A DNA stretch of 64,000 nucleotides from Onthophagus taurus (GCF_036711975.1 NC_091973.1:6324001-6388000), one strand, 5' to 3'; shown: positions 22,901-34,179, numbered from the stretch's first letter. The notes: a model not told the origin generated them from the sequence alone. Numbers and translations: made by a program.

Positions 22901-25140
22901 GGTATTATTTATGATACTTAGGGCGGCCGACGTCTTCGAAGTCGGCCGAGATTACTTCTTGCATAAATTTCAAGCAGGTTAACAGAAACAATCTCGGCCG
23001 ACTTCGAAGATGTCGGCCGCCCTAGGTATTATTCATGATACTTGGGTCGGCCGAGATTGTTTTTTAATCTGCTTGAAATTTATGGAACAAATAATCTCGA
23101 CCAACCTAAGTATTGTTCGCGATGTAAGAAATCATCTCGGCCGACTTCGAAGACGTCGGCCGCCCAAAGTATTATTCATGATACTTGGGGCGGCCGAGAT
23201 TACTTCAAACAGGGTAGATTTGGTTTCACGTGTAATATGCTATTTATTAGAAGTATTATTCGTGATATAAGAATTAATCTCGGCCGACTTCGAAGACGTC
23301 GGCCGCCCCAAGTATCATGAATAATACTTTGGGCGGCCGACATCTTCGAAGTTGGCCGAGCTTGTTTTTTTAACCTGCTTGAAATTTATGGAACAAATAA
23401 TCTCGACCAACCTAAGTATTGTTCGTAATGTAAGAAATCATCTCGGCCGACTTCGAAGACGTCGGTCGCCCTAGGTATTATTCATGATACTTGGGGCGGC
23501 CGAGATTACTTCAAACAGGGTAGATTTGGCTTCACGTGTAATATGTTATCTATTAGAAGTATTATTCGTGATATAAGAATTAATCTCGGTGGACTTCGAA
23601 AACGTCGGCCGCCCCAACTGTCATGAATAATACTTTGGGCGGCCGACGTCTTCGAAGTCGACCGAGATGATTTCTTACATCGCGAACAATACTTAGGTTG
23701 GTCGAGATTATTTGTTCCATAAATTTTAAGTGGGTTAAAAAAACAATCTCGGCCGACATCTTCGAAGTTGGCCGACATCTTCGAAGTCGGCCGAGATTGT
23801 TTTTTTAACCCACTTAAAATTTATGGAACAAATAATCTCGACCAACCTAAGTATTGTTCGCGATGTAAGAAATCATCTCGGTCGACTTCGAAGACGTCGG
23901 CCGCCCAAAGTATTATTCATGATACTTGGGGCGGCCGAGATTACTTCAAACAGGGTAGATTTGGTTTCACATGTAATATGCTATCTATTAGAAGTATTAT
24001 TCGTGATATAAGAAATAATCTCGGCCGACTTCGAAGACATCGGCCGCCCCAAGTATCATAAATAATACTTTGGGCGGCCGACATCTTCGAAGTCGGCCGA
24101 GATTGTTTTTTCAACCTGCTTGAAATTTATGGAACAAATAATCTCGACCAACCTAAGTATTGTTCGCCATGTAAGAAATAATCTCGGCCGACTTCGAAGA
24201 CGTCGGCCGCCCAAAGTATTATTCATGATACTTGGGGCGGCCGAGATTACTTCAAACAGGGTAGATTTAGTTTCACGTGTAATATGCTATCTATTAGAAG
24301 TATTATTCGTGATATAAGAAATAATCTCGGCCGACTTCAAAGACGTCGGCCGCCCCAAGTATCATGAATAATACTTTGGGCGGCCGACATCTTCGAAGTC
24401 GGCCGAGATTGTTTTTTTAACTTGCTTGAAATTTCTCGAGAAATCATCTCGTTTTCGAAATCGGCGGCTCCAAGTATTGTTCGCCTCAAGTTTCACTTAT
24501 GTGTAGCTAATTAAATAATCTTATATTTCTTTCTGTCGTTTAAACAGCTGTTTCATCTTAAATTTTTTTTTAGTCAAAGTAAATTAGCGGGAGTTATACT
24601 ATTGGGTTCTGGCGGAACAATTCCAGCGAGATCAATATCCCACATGGAGATACAATGTGAAATTGAAGAAGAAAAAACGATCTATCCATTTGCTTATAGA
24701 ACACACACTCACAGTTTAGGTAAAGTTGTTAGTGGATATCGAGTTAGAAAAGGCAAGGAAGGAGATGATTGGTTATTGTTGGGTAAAAGAGATCCACTGA
24801 CACCGCAAATGTTTTATCCAGTTTTTAATAAAGATCCTATTTATGGTGGAGATATTTTAGCGGCGAGATGTACTATGGAAAATTATAGGGATCGAGATAC
24901 TTATGTGGGGTAATTAATAAGAAACACTTTACAATATCTAATTGAAGTAATTAATACAAACAATGTTTTAGCCCTACTAATAATGATGAAATGTGTAATT
25001 TCTACTTGATGTATTACGTGGAAAATGGCAACCCATTAGATACAACATTGTGTTTATCAGACGGTCCGCCAAAAGAATATTGGTATAATTCAAAATACAA
25101 TTTGAATAATATTCCCGATTTGGAAGCTTCTAAACTTTAA
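19973..25140 (+). CDS. Phm: Peptidylglycine alpha-hydroxylating monooxygenase
   Basis: Copper enzyme of the secretory pathway that hydroxylates C-terminal glycine-extended peptides, the first step of neuropeptide amidation. Exons 19973-20089, 20354-20408, 20462-20625, 20680-20855, 24574-24909 and 24972-25140 total 1017 nt, 338 residues plus TAA. Residues 1-22 are a hydrophobic signal peptide ending near VFA. Copper ligands are visible: CuA His70 and His71 (HDVHHM) and His148 (LQVHYS); CuB His215 and His217 (HTHSLG) and Met290 (NDEMCNFYLMYY). KRDPLTPQMFY is also conserved. As in Drosophila Phm, the lyase (PAL) domain is absent; the protein ends after LNNIPDLEASKL. The 54-bp third intron (20626-20679) is a multiple of three without stops. 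The fourth intron (3.7 kb) contains family 2 repeats and a Copia element. Confidence 0.96.
20900..21300. repeat. Palindromic repeat array, family 2, left part
   Basis: Alternating palindromes built from CTCGGCCGACTTCGAAGACG and its complement, with short loops of the AAGTATCATGAATAATACTT type between GGGCGGCC arms. It lies in the fourth intron of Phm and was once continuous with the array at 22760-24450; the Copia element now separates them. Confidence 0.88.
21301..22759 (-). mobile_element. Internally deleted Copia-type LTR retrotransposon
   Basis: Two direct repeats of about 160-180 bp (21319-21476 and 22579-22759, ending TTTCAACA on the plus strand) flank a minus-strand coding core. A polypurine tract (GAGGGGGAA on the minus strand, plus 21477-21486) sits directly before the 3' LTR. 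GAAGAT occurs on both sides of the element, fitting a target-site duplication. The core retains a Gag-like start (FKIDPFKKNNWETWKLQM) joined to the end of the reverse transcriptase and to RNase H. Integrase, protease and most of the RT are absent, so it could only have moved with help from another copy. The 18 bases at 21301-21318 are not in the other LTR, so the left boundary is uncertain. Confidence 0.88.
21592..22446 (-). CDS. Copia-type RT end and RNase H, open frame of the deleted element
   Basis: An open frame of about 284 codons on the minus strand. KKYIKDILQRFGMENSKPVSTPM is the characteristic end of a Copia reverse transcriptase; YPYQNLIGSLMYASIGTRPDI and the RNase H blocks TDADWG, AISWETKKQRTVALSSTEAE and YNDNQSCQKLA follow, ending in RTKHIDIKYHFIR. 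Upstream, separated by a frame break, is a Gag-like start near 22535. The frame is intact over RNase H, implying a fairly recent insertion. It is a transposon protein, not a host gene. Confidence 0.85.
   Translation of the reverse strand: MGVCKWNIKKKTTLIEENDESIKKIREWEIKDSKARSDLILSMDPTELKQIKQETTIKISQKKYIKDILQRFGMENSKPVSTPMDPNAKLQKPEVKNEEIMKKYPYQNLIGSLMYASIGTRPDITFSVNFLSQFNTNYNESYWIAAKRVLRYLKGTINLELTYRTSGKEMECYTDADWGLSIDDRRSYTGYLFKMANAAISWETKKQRTVALSSTEAEYMSLTEAAKEALYEKKFLSELKFNSKKPIVLYNDNQSCQKLAKNNVYHSRTKHIDIKYHFIRSFGR
22760..24450. repeat. Palindromic repeat array, family 2, right part
   Basis: Units of about 302 bp (start motif CTGCTTGAAATTTATGG at 23071, 23373, 24116 and, altered, at 23815 and 24421). 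Each has several nested palindromes with GGCCGAC..TTCGAAG..GTCGGCC arms. One block, about 23505-23780, is inverted relative to the others. The innermost loop appears as CCCAAAGTATTATTCATGAT and as its reverse complement. Open frames rich in Arg/Pro read across these units repeat with the units and are not genes. Confidence 0.9.
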
Positions 25141-25667
25141 GATGGATTTTTTAACGACGGACGAAAATAACGATGCCAGTACTTCCTAAATAACTATATA
25201 TGTGTGTTTTTAATGTTTTTAGTATATGTTTTTGCATTATGTAGCATAAATACGTCACAGTATTGATATAGCACAATCAGAATTAGGTAGCACAATGTTT
25301 TAAAAAGAATTTTTTAACTAACTCGAATATCTAGAACTAAATGGGGCCATGGAGCATGTCTATATCAATCTTAAATGTACTACAGATTGAAAAACAACAG
25401 AAAAGATCTTATTAATTTTAAATATTTTTTCTAATTCGCGCTCAGGGGAAATCTCATTTAATAATCTCAATTACAATTTTTTTTTGTATATTTTACTGCC
25501 TCTAATTTTTACTTCCAGTGTTCAAACGTTGATTTGCGTACCAATCAAAATTAAATACAAACATATCCTTTTATCGTTCAAATCAACGTTTGACAAACTT
25601 AAAAACATTCCTTCCGTTGGTTGTGATTATTTTCCATTATGCTTAAGTAGATTCTACTTATTTTTCA

Positions 25668-25673
25668 AATAAA
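25668..25673 (+). other. Polyadenylation signal of Phm
   Basis: AATAAA about 530 bp after the Phm stop; other AT-rich candidates occur further on, so the exact 3' end is uncertain. Confidence 0.45.
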
Positions 25674-25732
25674 AAAATGGAGTTATATGGCGGGGTAAAT
25701 ATTGTCAATTTATTTAAACTGAAAACATATTT

Positions 25733-25784
25733 AAGTTTATTCCAATAAGACATTCTATTCAAACGTCTTATTGGAATTAAACTT
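25733..25784. repeat. 19-20 bp hairpin downstream of Phm
   Basis: AAGTTTATTCCAATAAGAC pairs with GTCTTATTGGAATTAAACTT across a 13-base loop, with one bulged base. It follows the likely Phm 3' end by 60 bp. It may be a small palindromic element or a structure in a longer 3' UTR. Confidence 0.6.
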
Positions 25785-26219
25785 ATTATCTATATTTAAA
25801 ATATATTTATTTTTATGAACTGGTGTACTATCAATATATATCGTAATGTAAATTTGTACAGGTACAAAATATATATATATATACAATTGCAAGAGAATTT
25901 ATCTTTGTTTTTTTTTAATTTTTTTAACCAATGTTCATTTATGGTGTTGTGGTTTGTTGGTCCAAGACTGCACAATTTACCGTAACCACGACTCTTAAAG
26001 ACTCGTGTGTACTAATTACAAGTGCTACCACTCAATCTATAACTCCAGGAAATCACGATTGTTATCATATTCTAATTGTAACTTAATTTATTTAAAAAGG
26101 AAAAAATCTTAATAATAAATTAAACAACTTTCTATGAAGCAAATGATACTTGAGTTGTTTATTATTATCAAACATCATCTGTAGACATCTCAGGGTGGGA
26201 AAAAATCACGAATGGGGGA

Positions 26220-26620
26220 CAAGTGATTACTTAACAAAAATTGCTTATGGAACAGTTTGAAATTGTATTGTGACAGATATGCTGCGAATATGACAAGTAT
26301 GAGAAGACATAGACCAGAAGTTTAAGCTATAGTGATTCTCTTATAACGGTCTAAATTTGCTTTGCAAAGACCTTGAAGTAACTAAAGTCAAAGAGCATGT
26401 GATCCAAATTGTGAAATATTTTAAAAACAATCACCAGGCTGGATCTAAGTATATGGCTTGTATATACTAATGGAAAAGTTTTAAACGATGTGAGTTGTAA
26501 CAGTATGATGGATAGTCTACAAATACATGTAAGTCTTTGGGAAAAACTGTCAAAAGTATGTGAAGAAACGATTTGCAGAAGATTACTTAATTATCTTAAA
26601 GCCAATATCCCGGGGACTTG
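26220..26620 (+). pseudogene. Decayed hAT-type transposase fragment (DUF659-like)
   Basis: A broken reading frame that, pieced over frame shifts, shows blocks typical of hAT-family transposases: DRYAANMTSMRRH near 26276, LNLLCKDLEVTKVKEHVIQI then VKYFKNNHQAGSKY in one frame at about 26345-26468, and LNDVSCNSMMDSLQ with SLWEKLSKVCEE at about 26480-26570. The order and spacing match the family. Stops at 26468 and elsewhere show that it is dead. No terminal inverted repeats were found. Confidence 0.65.
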
Positions 26621-26702
26621 AGAAATTGCAAAAAAAGGTGCTTATCTATACGATGCGAAACTCATACTAAAACTATCGAGTAATTTTGAACCGTGTGTTC
26701 CA

Positions 26703-26915
26703 TCATTTTCGTTTCAAATTTGCTCGCATGCAAATATGCTTCAGTTTTGCATCACTGTGTACGGGCCATCCCTTATATCTGTATATGCCTTCTTGTGCAG
26801 GCGTTTTTGCTTGATGGTAGGGTTTACCCTGGTTCCATGTGGTTAAGGATTGAAACACTTCACTGCTAGCAGGAAATTGTCTAAATGGGTCTGAGTGTAT
26901 CTGATTAACCCACAC
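26703..26915 (-). other. Unrecognised 70-codon open frame
   Basis: Minus-strand frame with a protein-like composition (SEVFQSLTTWNQGKPYHQAK) between the hAT and Penelope-like remnants. No family was recognised; it is probably transposon debris. Confidence 0.2.
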
Positions 26916-27059
26916 CTTGAATATATTTTGAAATATTGGCTCAATAAATCCAAGCGATTGAATCCTTCGTAGGAGCTACAGGACAATGGCATGAAAGACG
27001 GCTAAATTTGGAATTGACATAATTTTGGATTAAACTAACACTAGACCTAGAGACTTTCG

Positions 27060-28100
27060 GGTTAAGCTGTGCGTCTTTTGAAAAAATGTTTGACGTTTCG
27101 GATGCCATGTTGCAATCTTCTTCAGAAATAAGTTCGAAGTGACGAAATCGGTTAAATTTGGCAATAAATACATGAATGCTCCTTTATGGCAATGTTCTAT
27201 GACAGCGATTTTTCTCCGTCGGACATCCCTCTCGTGTTCCTTGATGCGGCGTTCGATGTTACGTCCAGTTTGGCCAACGCAATATTAGATAGACTCCCAC
27301 TCCCTGTAATAGGGTTAGTTTGTCTTTAGCTATCGGAAGAGCGTTTTGTATTTTGCTGACCTTACCACCATATGATTCTTCTTCAGACATCTCGCAATTC
27401 GTTCGGTTACACCTCAAACATAAAGAAGGCAGATAAAGCCAGCACCAACACATCCAGGAATGGCAACTATTTTGCAGTTTCTGTTTCCATGGTAAATTTT
27501 ATCATGGGGTGCTGTAAATTGAGGTTGTCTAGAAATTCCTGGAGTTACTCTTTTCCATGTTGCCAGATCACGAAAGTGTCATCGACGTAACGGAGCTATA
27601 ACTTCGGTTTCCACGGACTCTTCTTCTAACGCTTCCTCTTCAAACATCTCCATGTAAAAATTGGTGATCATAAGTGACAGAGGTGATGCCATTGCACGTA
27701 GAACTCTCCCTTCCAGCTAAACCATCCACGGCATCTTTGATTGGTACTCTGATGAATAGAGATTCCACGTCGAAACTTACCAGGATATCCTATATATATA
27801 GCTTCATACTCCTGATTGATTCTACAAAATATGTGGAATCTTTGACATATGACACTGTTTTACCTGTAAAAGGAGACAGATTCTTGGCAAGGTGTTTTGC
27901 TAGCTGATCCGTGGGAGAATTTATGGCAACGACAATAGGGCGTAGTGGGAGCTCTAGTTTATGGGTTTATGGGAGCTCTGGTTTTTTAATTATCAACATA
28001 TATCTATACTTGTTCTGAAAGTATTAAGATCGAAATTATATGTATAAAGATTTCGCGTCGAAACTTACCAGGATATCCTGAGGGTCTAGCATCATACTCC
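27060..28100 (-). mobile_element. Penelope-like retroelement fragment (RT and GIY-YIG endonuclease)
   Basis: On the minus strand, in order: VSFDVESLFIRVPI near 27780; an altered RT box (RAMASPLSLMITNFYMEMFEE) near 27640-27720; and, after frame breaks, a GVGVYL then GQTGRNIERRIKEHERD block at 27200-27320, which is the GIY-YIG endonuclease signature of Penelope-like elements. Several stops and shifts make it inactive. A second piece of the same element lies at 29140-29285. Confidence 0.8.
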
Positions 28101-28109
28101 TGATTTCTA

Positions 28110-29010
28110 TATTTTTTTTTTTTTTAATTCGGAGGCGTGTTTAAACAAAAATTACACTAGGTAAATTCAAGATGTTGTCCGTCGCTTAGAAACATTCGGA
28201 TTCAGCTCAAGACGGGTAAATCCGTGTCATATCAACACAAAACGGTGTAACACATTGTAGCCAATAAAGAAAATACGATATCAAACATGATAAGTTGTCA
28301 GATTTCTGGCAAGCTAGTTTAGTTAGTGATAGTGTCAAATTAGAACTAACACTAGACCGAGAACTAGAAACATTCGGGTTTAGCCGCACGTCTCTCAAGA
28401 CGGCTAAACCCGAATGATTCTAGTTCTAGGTCTTGTGTTAGTTCTAGTAATAGTGCTAGTGTAAAACTAAAATTAACACTACTAGACCGAGAACTAGAAA
28501 CATTCGGCTTTAGCCGTCTTTTTAGACGTACGGCTAAATCCGAATGATTCTAGTTCTAGGTCTTGTGTTAGTTCTAGTGATAATACTAGTATAAAACTAG
28601 AACTAACACTATACCGAGAACTAGAAACATTCGGGTTTAGCCGTCTTTTTAGACGTACGGCTAAACCCGAATGATTCTAGTTCTAGGTCTTGTGTTAGTT
28701 TTAGTTTTACACTAGCACTATCACTAGAATTAACACTATACCTAGAATTAGAATCATTCGGGTTTAGCCGTCTTTAGAGACGTGCGGCTAAACCCGAATG
28801 TTTCTAGTTCTAGGTATAGTGTTTAGTTCTAGTTTTTGATTAGCACTATCACTAGAACTAACACTATACCTACAACTAGAATCATTCGGGTTTAGCCGTC
28901 TTGAGAGACGTTCGGCTAAACCCGAATGTTTCTAGTTCTAGGTATAGTGTTAGTTCTACATAGTAACAGTGCCAGTGCAAAACTAGAACTGACCCTAGAA
29001 CTAGAAACCC
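28110..29010. repeat. Palindromic repeat array, family 1, copy C
   Basis: Starts with TTCGGAGGCGTGTTTAAAC, also present at 32430, and a short version of the family 1 centre (ACACAAAACGGTGTAACAC at 28233). It continues as 5-6 palindromic units. Both loop orientations occur: CGCACGTCTCTCAAGACG at 28385 and CGTCTTTTTAGACGTACG at 28515. It ends in the reverse complement of the 8700-9120 flank. Confidence 0.88.
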
Positions 29011-29139
29011 AGTTCCTGTACTAAGCTATGTTACATTTTATTACTACTTGGGGAACAAACCCTAAAGAAGATTAGGTATGTCAAAAATTACGATGATTTA
29101 AAAAAATCTAGGTTTAGTGTTACCACTTAGTAGTTTAGT

Positions 29140-29285
29140 GCCGCACTTACCAGGAAACTTACCAGGATATCCTGAGGGTTTAGCATCATACTCCTGATTT
29201 ATTCTACAAAATGTGTGGTTTACCTGTAAAAGGAGACAGATTCTTGGCAAGGTGTTTTGCTGGGTGATTCGTGAGAGAATTTATA
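29140..29285 (-). mobile_element. Second Penelope-like fragment
   Basis: Repeats part of 27780-27910 (ACCAGGATATCCTGAGGGT, AAGGAGACAGATTCTTGGCA). A third short piece is at 28050-28105. Together they suggest that family 1 element C landed inside a Penelope-like copy and that part of it was duplicated. Confidence 0.7.
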
Positions 29286-29399
29286 GTTCTGGTTTATGGG
29301 TTTCCTGTTGGGAAAAGATGAATGTATTTTAATTTCATTTTAGAATAAAAAGTTTTTGATAAAAAATGTATAGGCAACTGGAAACATAATATAAGAGTA

Positions 29400-30680
29400 T
29401 AGTTGGTTGCGTTGTAAATTGGCGCGTTCGATCCAAGAGGTTATAATATACACTTGTTGATACGGTGATGGTGATTCCGTAAAGTGGCGACGATCTCGTT
29501 GTGGACGACGCGGCGCGTAACGACGATAAAGAAGGAACGAAGAAGTATCGAAAAAAGAAGGTAGAATAGCTACTGAAAAAAGGATTCCGAACGAACGTTG
29601 CTGGTCGTCTCGGAAGAGAAGAAGCCCCCCTCATCCTGGAGACGTCTAAACGAAACGCCAAGGTCTCCGAGCCCGCGGCGGGCGGTGTGATGTCATGATG
29701 ACATCATCGGGAAGTGCTGCGGTTCATTTGAGACTTTAGCAAATGAATCCGGGGACGACAAAACGACACAACATAGAATAATTCGGTTGAAGTAATAATT
29801 GAAGGAATAATTGAATTCTTGGGAATAGGAGAAGTGTGGGTTTCGAAATAATAAAAAAAAGGAAAAGTGAAGAAGAAAAAGTAAAATAGTTTTGAGTTAA
29901 AAGTGAAGGTTTGAATACGGATGATAAGAGCAACGTTGCCGTTTCTCTGGTTGGTTCGTCGGTCTGATCGTTGGTTGGTTGAGTTGGTTGAGTGTTGGTC
30001 GGGGATTCAGTGCCTACATTCAGTGGTAGTAGTACATATACACAGAAAGTCTCCTAACCGCCATTTCTCTTTCGAATCAATAGCGCTGACGTCAAGTGGG
30101 TGACGGGGGGGAAGCTATCAGCGCCCACGGCGGGGAGGGGAGTGCACTTGTAACTTGGGTAGTAGTGTCATGTATCCGCGCAAGTGTCTCTACGAACTGT
30201 CCATGTTTTGTGAACCGCCGTTGCGTGCGGCGCGAGAATTTGCGTAAGTTTTCAGTTTTATTTACATTTTCAATTTTTCCCATTATCATTTTTCAACAAA
30301 GTTTTTTTTGCCAAGTGCGCCGTTTAAATATTTTGTCGCGTAACGATTCTCAATGTCGGCGGAAACCTCGGCGACGGCGATGATTCTCCTGGAACCGAGT
30401 TTTCGACTCTCCCGAGTCTGCGACGACGTCGTAACGTGGTAATGTGGCCTTCACCGGCATATTAGTGTTGACATTGAAGGTCTCTACGCAAAGACTGCAA
30501 AAGGCCAGTAGAGGTCAAGTGTCGAAGCGTTCCCGCTGACTACGAAGACCGATCAAAAATAAATACATAAATAATAATAATACTAAGAACTCAACCCCAA
30601 ATAAAAATCGAAGTGATAAACAAATTTATTTGAATATAATCGGTGGGGGGAAAACGGGAAAGTGAACCCGGGAGAAGAGA
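29400..30680 (+). promoter_or_regulatory. Mef2: Probable distal promoter and first non-coding exon region of Mef2
   Basis: A sharp change to GC- and CpG-richer sequence in an otherwise AT-rich window. A donor-like TTTGC/GTAAGT at about 30243 could end a 5' non-coding exon, and an acceptor/donor pair follows at 31289-31343. No ORF here resembles a protein family. Assignment to Mef2 rests only on strand, position and the absence of another gene before the Mef2 ATG at 50010, so it is an inference. Confidence 0.4.
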
Positions 30681-31288
30681 TTGGTCCCCCGACCTGTGAC
30701 CCTAAACGAGATATCTTCGCATCACGGTATTATTTACTTTTTGAAGCCGTTTTATTTTGCGTCTATCTTCGCCGCGATAAACTCGGCGACAACGTTTAGA
30801 TACGATGAGAGAATCTCTCCTTCTCTTTTTTCTTTTTTTTTCTTTTTCTTTTTCTTTTTTTTTTCTTTTTTATATTTTTCGTTTCCCGTCGTCCTCACGT
30901 TCTCGTCTCCTCGGTTCAAGCGAAAATTACACGTTTGTATTTTAATGCCGTGGAAAATGAGTTTCGTCCACCAAAGTGAGCGAGAGGGAGAGAGGCAGTA
31001 GCGAAACTGGTTGCGGCAGTCTCGCGGGAAAAGAAGAAAAAAAACCGGCGCGAGACGAGAAAAAGAAATTATAAAAAAAAAATAATAAAATAAACGAACG
31101 ACCCGTACCCGTTCGTAAAGACCAATAAAGAATAATTAGGTGGATAGTATTACTTATGACATCTTGTTCGTTTCTTGAGACGAGCAGAGATGGAGCCACC
31201 TACTCGTCAACCCCGATTAGTTACCCTGGTTGCCGTATCTCTCGGCGCGATATTTAAATTTCTTTCAAGTTCATCTTTTTTTACAGGC

Positions 31289-31343
31289 TTCCAGTACTTG
31301 CGGAATTATGGATACAAACGTCGTACAAACAGTCGTAACGCAG
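31289..31343 (+). other. Putative small 5' exon (possibly Mef2) with an ATG
   Basis: Bounded by TTTTTTTACAG and CAG/GTTAGT, both good splice signals. It contains an ATG at about 31310 that starts a frame of about 12 codons running to the donor. If spliced to the acceptor TTTGTTGCAG at about 49835 upstream of the Mef2 ATG, that frame would stop a few codons later and form a short upstream ORF. It could instead be the first coding exon of an unrecognised gene. Confidence 0.35.
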
Positions 31344-32430
31344 GTTAGTATCTCCAAAATTTTATTATTTCTTTTCACACAAATTTTTTTAAGCGCCCAG
31401 ATAAGATAATAACCATTAAGTTAATTTGCACTTTATAATCACGTCATAGAATTTAATTATCAACATATATCTATACTTGTTCTGAAAGTATTAAGAACAA
31501 AATACATATATAAAATTGTTTTAAAAACGTGCAAAAAAAATGTGGGGACGTGGAGTGGTACCGCATTAGCATTTTTAGTGCGTTTTATCACCGTTGCCCG
31601 TTGAAGGACAATCCTTATGTCACTTACAACGGCTGCTTGAATATTTCGTTATCGCATTTCGCGAAATATTTATTTATTTTTTTTTTTTCTCTACCACAAT
31701 TCGCAAATTTAATGTAAAAGTATAATCTGATCGGGCGTTATCTCAAAGTGTATGACAGATTACTATCGAGTATTGTATTTGTAAACATATATTCGGGGGT
31801 CGTTGCGTAATATTCGAAATTTTTATCTTCCCACTATTCTTTAAAGATACGACTTGGATTTTCGCCATCAGGCGCCGGCTCGCGAAGAATACTAATTATA
31901 CGCTTAATTTGCTGTTTAATATCGCCTCGCACGTCCTGACAGGGACGGATTAAGACGATTTGATCTGCGCGATAGAGTTACTAATTTTCTTCCTTTTCTT
32001 AACTACATCTTACACCCAATCAACTCTTATTTTTATTAAAAAAAATTTCTACCTTCATTTAACTATTATAAACGTATTAAAAATATACAAAATTTAATCT
32101 ACTCGCAGTATTTTCGCGATAACACTCATAGAGAAAAGTATGAAAACAAATCAAACAGGAAAATGTGGCGAATTCGACCGATTACTTCGTTTGATAATAG
32201 TTAAAACCGCCAAAATATACATACATCATTAAAAAAATACCATTAATATATATTTTTTAACGAAAATATTGTATTATGACGCACTGATAATAAACGAACG
32301 TTGTTATATTTCCGTTGTATGCGGAATTTATGTAGGAGGGACTGAACGAAAATTTCGATTATGCAAAGAGATTTGAAATATGTATACTAAAGTATAACAA
32401 TTTCTATATTCTATTTTTCTTTTTTAATTC
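31344..32430. other. Presumed Mef2 5' intron, unique part
   Basis: Non-coding sequence of mixed composition; a block at 31455-31500 (ATCAACATATATCTATACTT) is shared with 27995-28030. No gene seen. Confidence 0.4.
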
Positions 32431-33790
32431 GGAGGAGTGTTTAAATAAAAATTACACTAGGAAAATTCAAGATGTTGCCCGTCACTTAGAAACATTCGGA
32501 TTCAGATCAAAACGGCTAAATCCGAATGATTTATGTTAGTTCTAGTGATAGTACTAGTATAAAATTAAAATTAACACTAAACCGAAAACTAGAAACATTC
32601 GGATTTAGCCGCACGTCTCAAAAGACGGCTAAATCCGAATGATTCTAGTTCTAGGTTTAGTATTAGTTCTAGTGATAGTATAAAACTAACACTAGACCTA
32701 GAACTAGAAATATTCAGGTTTAGCCGCACGTCTCTCAAGACGGCTAAATCCGAATGATTCTAGTTTTAGGTCTTGTGTTAGTTCTAGTTTTACACTAACA
32801 CTAACACAAGACATAGAACTAGAATCATTCGAGTTAGTTCTAGTAATAGTGTTAGTGTAAAACTAGAACTAACACAAGACCTAGAACTAGAATCATTCGG
32901 GTTTAGCCGTCTTTTGAGACGTACGGCTAAACCCGAATGATTCTAGTTCTAGGTCTTGTGTTAGTTCTAGTGATAATGCTAGTATAAAACTAGAACTAAC
33001 ACTAAACCTAAAACTAGAAACATTCGGGTTTAGCCGCACGTCTTTCAAGATGGCTAAACCCGAATGATTCTAGTTCTAGGTCTTGTGTTAGTTCTAATGA
33101 TAATGCTAGTGTAAAACTAGAACTAACACTAGACCTAGAACCAGAATCATTCTGGTTTAGCCGTCTTGAGACGTGCGGCTAAACCCGAATGATTCTAGTT
33201 CTAGGTCTTGTCTTAATTCTAGTGATAATGCTAGTCTAAAACTAGAACTAACACTAGATCGAGAACTAGAAACATTCGGGTTTAGCCGTCTTTTAAGACG
33301 TACGGCTAAACCCGAATGATTCTAGTTCTAGGTCTTGTGTTAGTTCTAGTGATAATGCTAGTATAAAACTAGAACTAACACTAGACCTAGAACTAGAAAC
33401 ATTCGGGTTTAGCCGCACGTCTCTCAAGACGGCTAAACGCGAATGATTCTAGTTCTAGGTCTTGTGTTAGTTCTAGTGATAATGCTAGTATAAAACTAGA
33501 ACTAACACTAGACCTAGAACTAGAATCATTCGGGTTTAGCCGTCTTGAGACGTGCGGCTAAACCCGAATGATTCTAGTTCTAGGTCTTGTATTAATTCTA
33601 GTGATAATGCTAGTCTAAAACTAGAATTAACACTAGACCTAGAACTAGAATCATTCGGGTTTAGCCGTCTTGAGACGTGCGGCTAAACCCGAATGATTCT
33701 AGTTCTAGGTCGTGTGTTAATTCTAGTGATAATTCTAGTCTAAAACTAGAACTAACACTAGATCTAGAACTAGAAACATTCAGACATGTT
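32430..33790. repeat. Palindromic repeat array, family 1, copy D
   Basis: Starts with the same terminal sequence as copy C (TTCGGAGGAGTGTTTAAAT). It contains about ten units with a spacing of about 125-130 bp between GGTTTAGCCG motifs (33022, 33153, 33280, 33404, 33534, 33659). Loop orientation changes from unit to unit: CACGTCTTTCAAGA at 33025, TCTTGAGACGTGCGG at 33162, CACGTCTCTCAAGA at 33413. The central region GACATGTTGCAATTTATGTG follows at 33784. Confidence 0.92.
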
Positions 33791-34170
33791 GCAATTTATG
33801 TGGGACAAAGTAAGTAGGTACGCCACGGTTTCTATGGAAATATATTGTAGTATATTGCATTTTAAGTGAAATTCACTGTATGTTCTATACAAAATATACC
33901 GTAGAAATAAGAGCAAAATACCACTAGTAAAAAGCTTCTAAGTCTAATGAAATGAGAACTCTTTTGTTTGAGCTTTCTACAAGCTCCTTTTTCGAAGCAA
34001 CCTCAGTTAAATTAAGCAAAATGGATGAGGTTGCTCGAATAATTTGTGGTTGCCTTCGTGTTTTGTGCCATATTGATACAAAACGGTCTAACACATTATA
34101 GCCAATAAGGAAAATAAGATATCAAACATGATAAGTTGTTAAACTTCTATCAAGCTAATTTATTTAGTGA
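33780..34170. repeat. Family 1 central unique region, long form
   Basis: Carries both blocks seen at 11390-11600 but with about 150 extra bases between them (including AAGCTTCTAAGTCTAATGAA). It separates array D from the short array at 34180 and so shows that the complete element has arrays on both sides of the centre. Confidence 0.75.
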
Positions 34171-34179
34171 TAGTGTAAA

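Noticed and set aside
23010-24317. Several overlapping open frames of 60-100 codons with Arg/Pro-rich ends
   Set aside because: They repeat with the family 2 units, on both strands and in more than one frame, because the palindromic repeat lacks stops; no family resemblance.
30096-31199. Open frames in the GC-rich block
   Set aside because: GC-rich sequence lowers stop frequency; the translations are biased and unlike known proteins.
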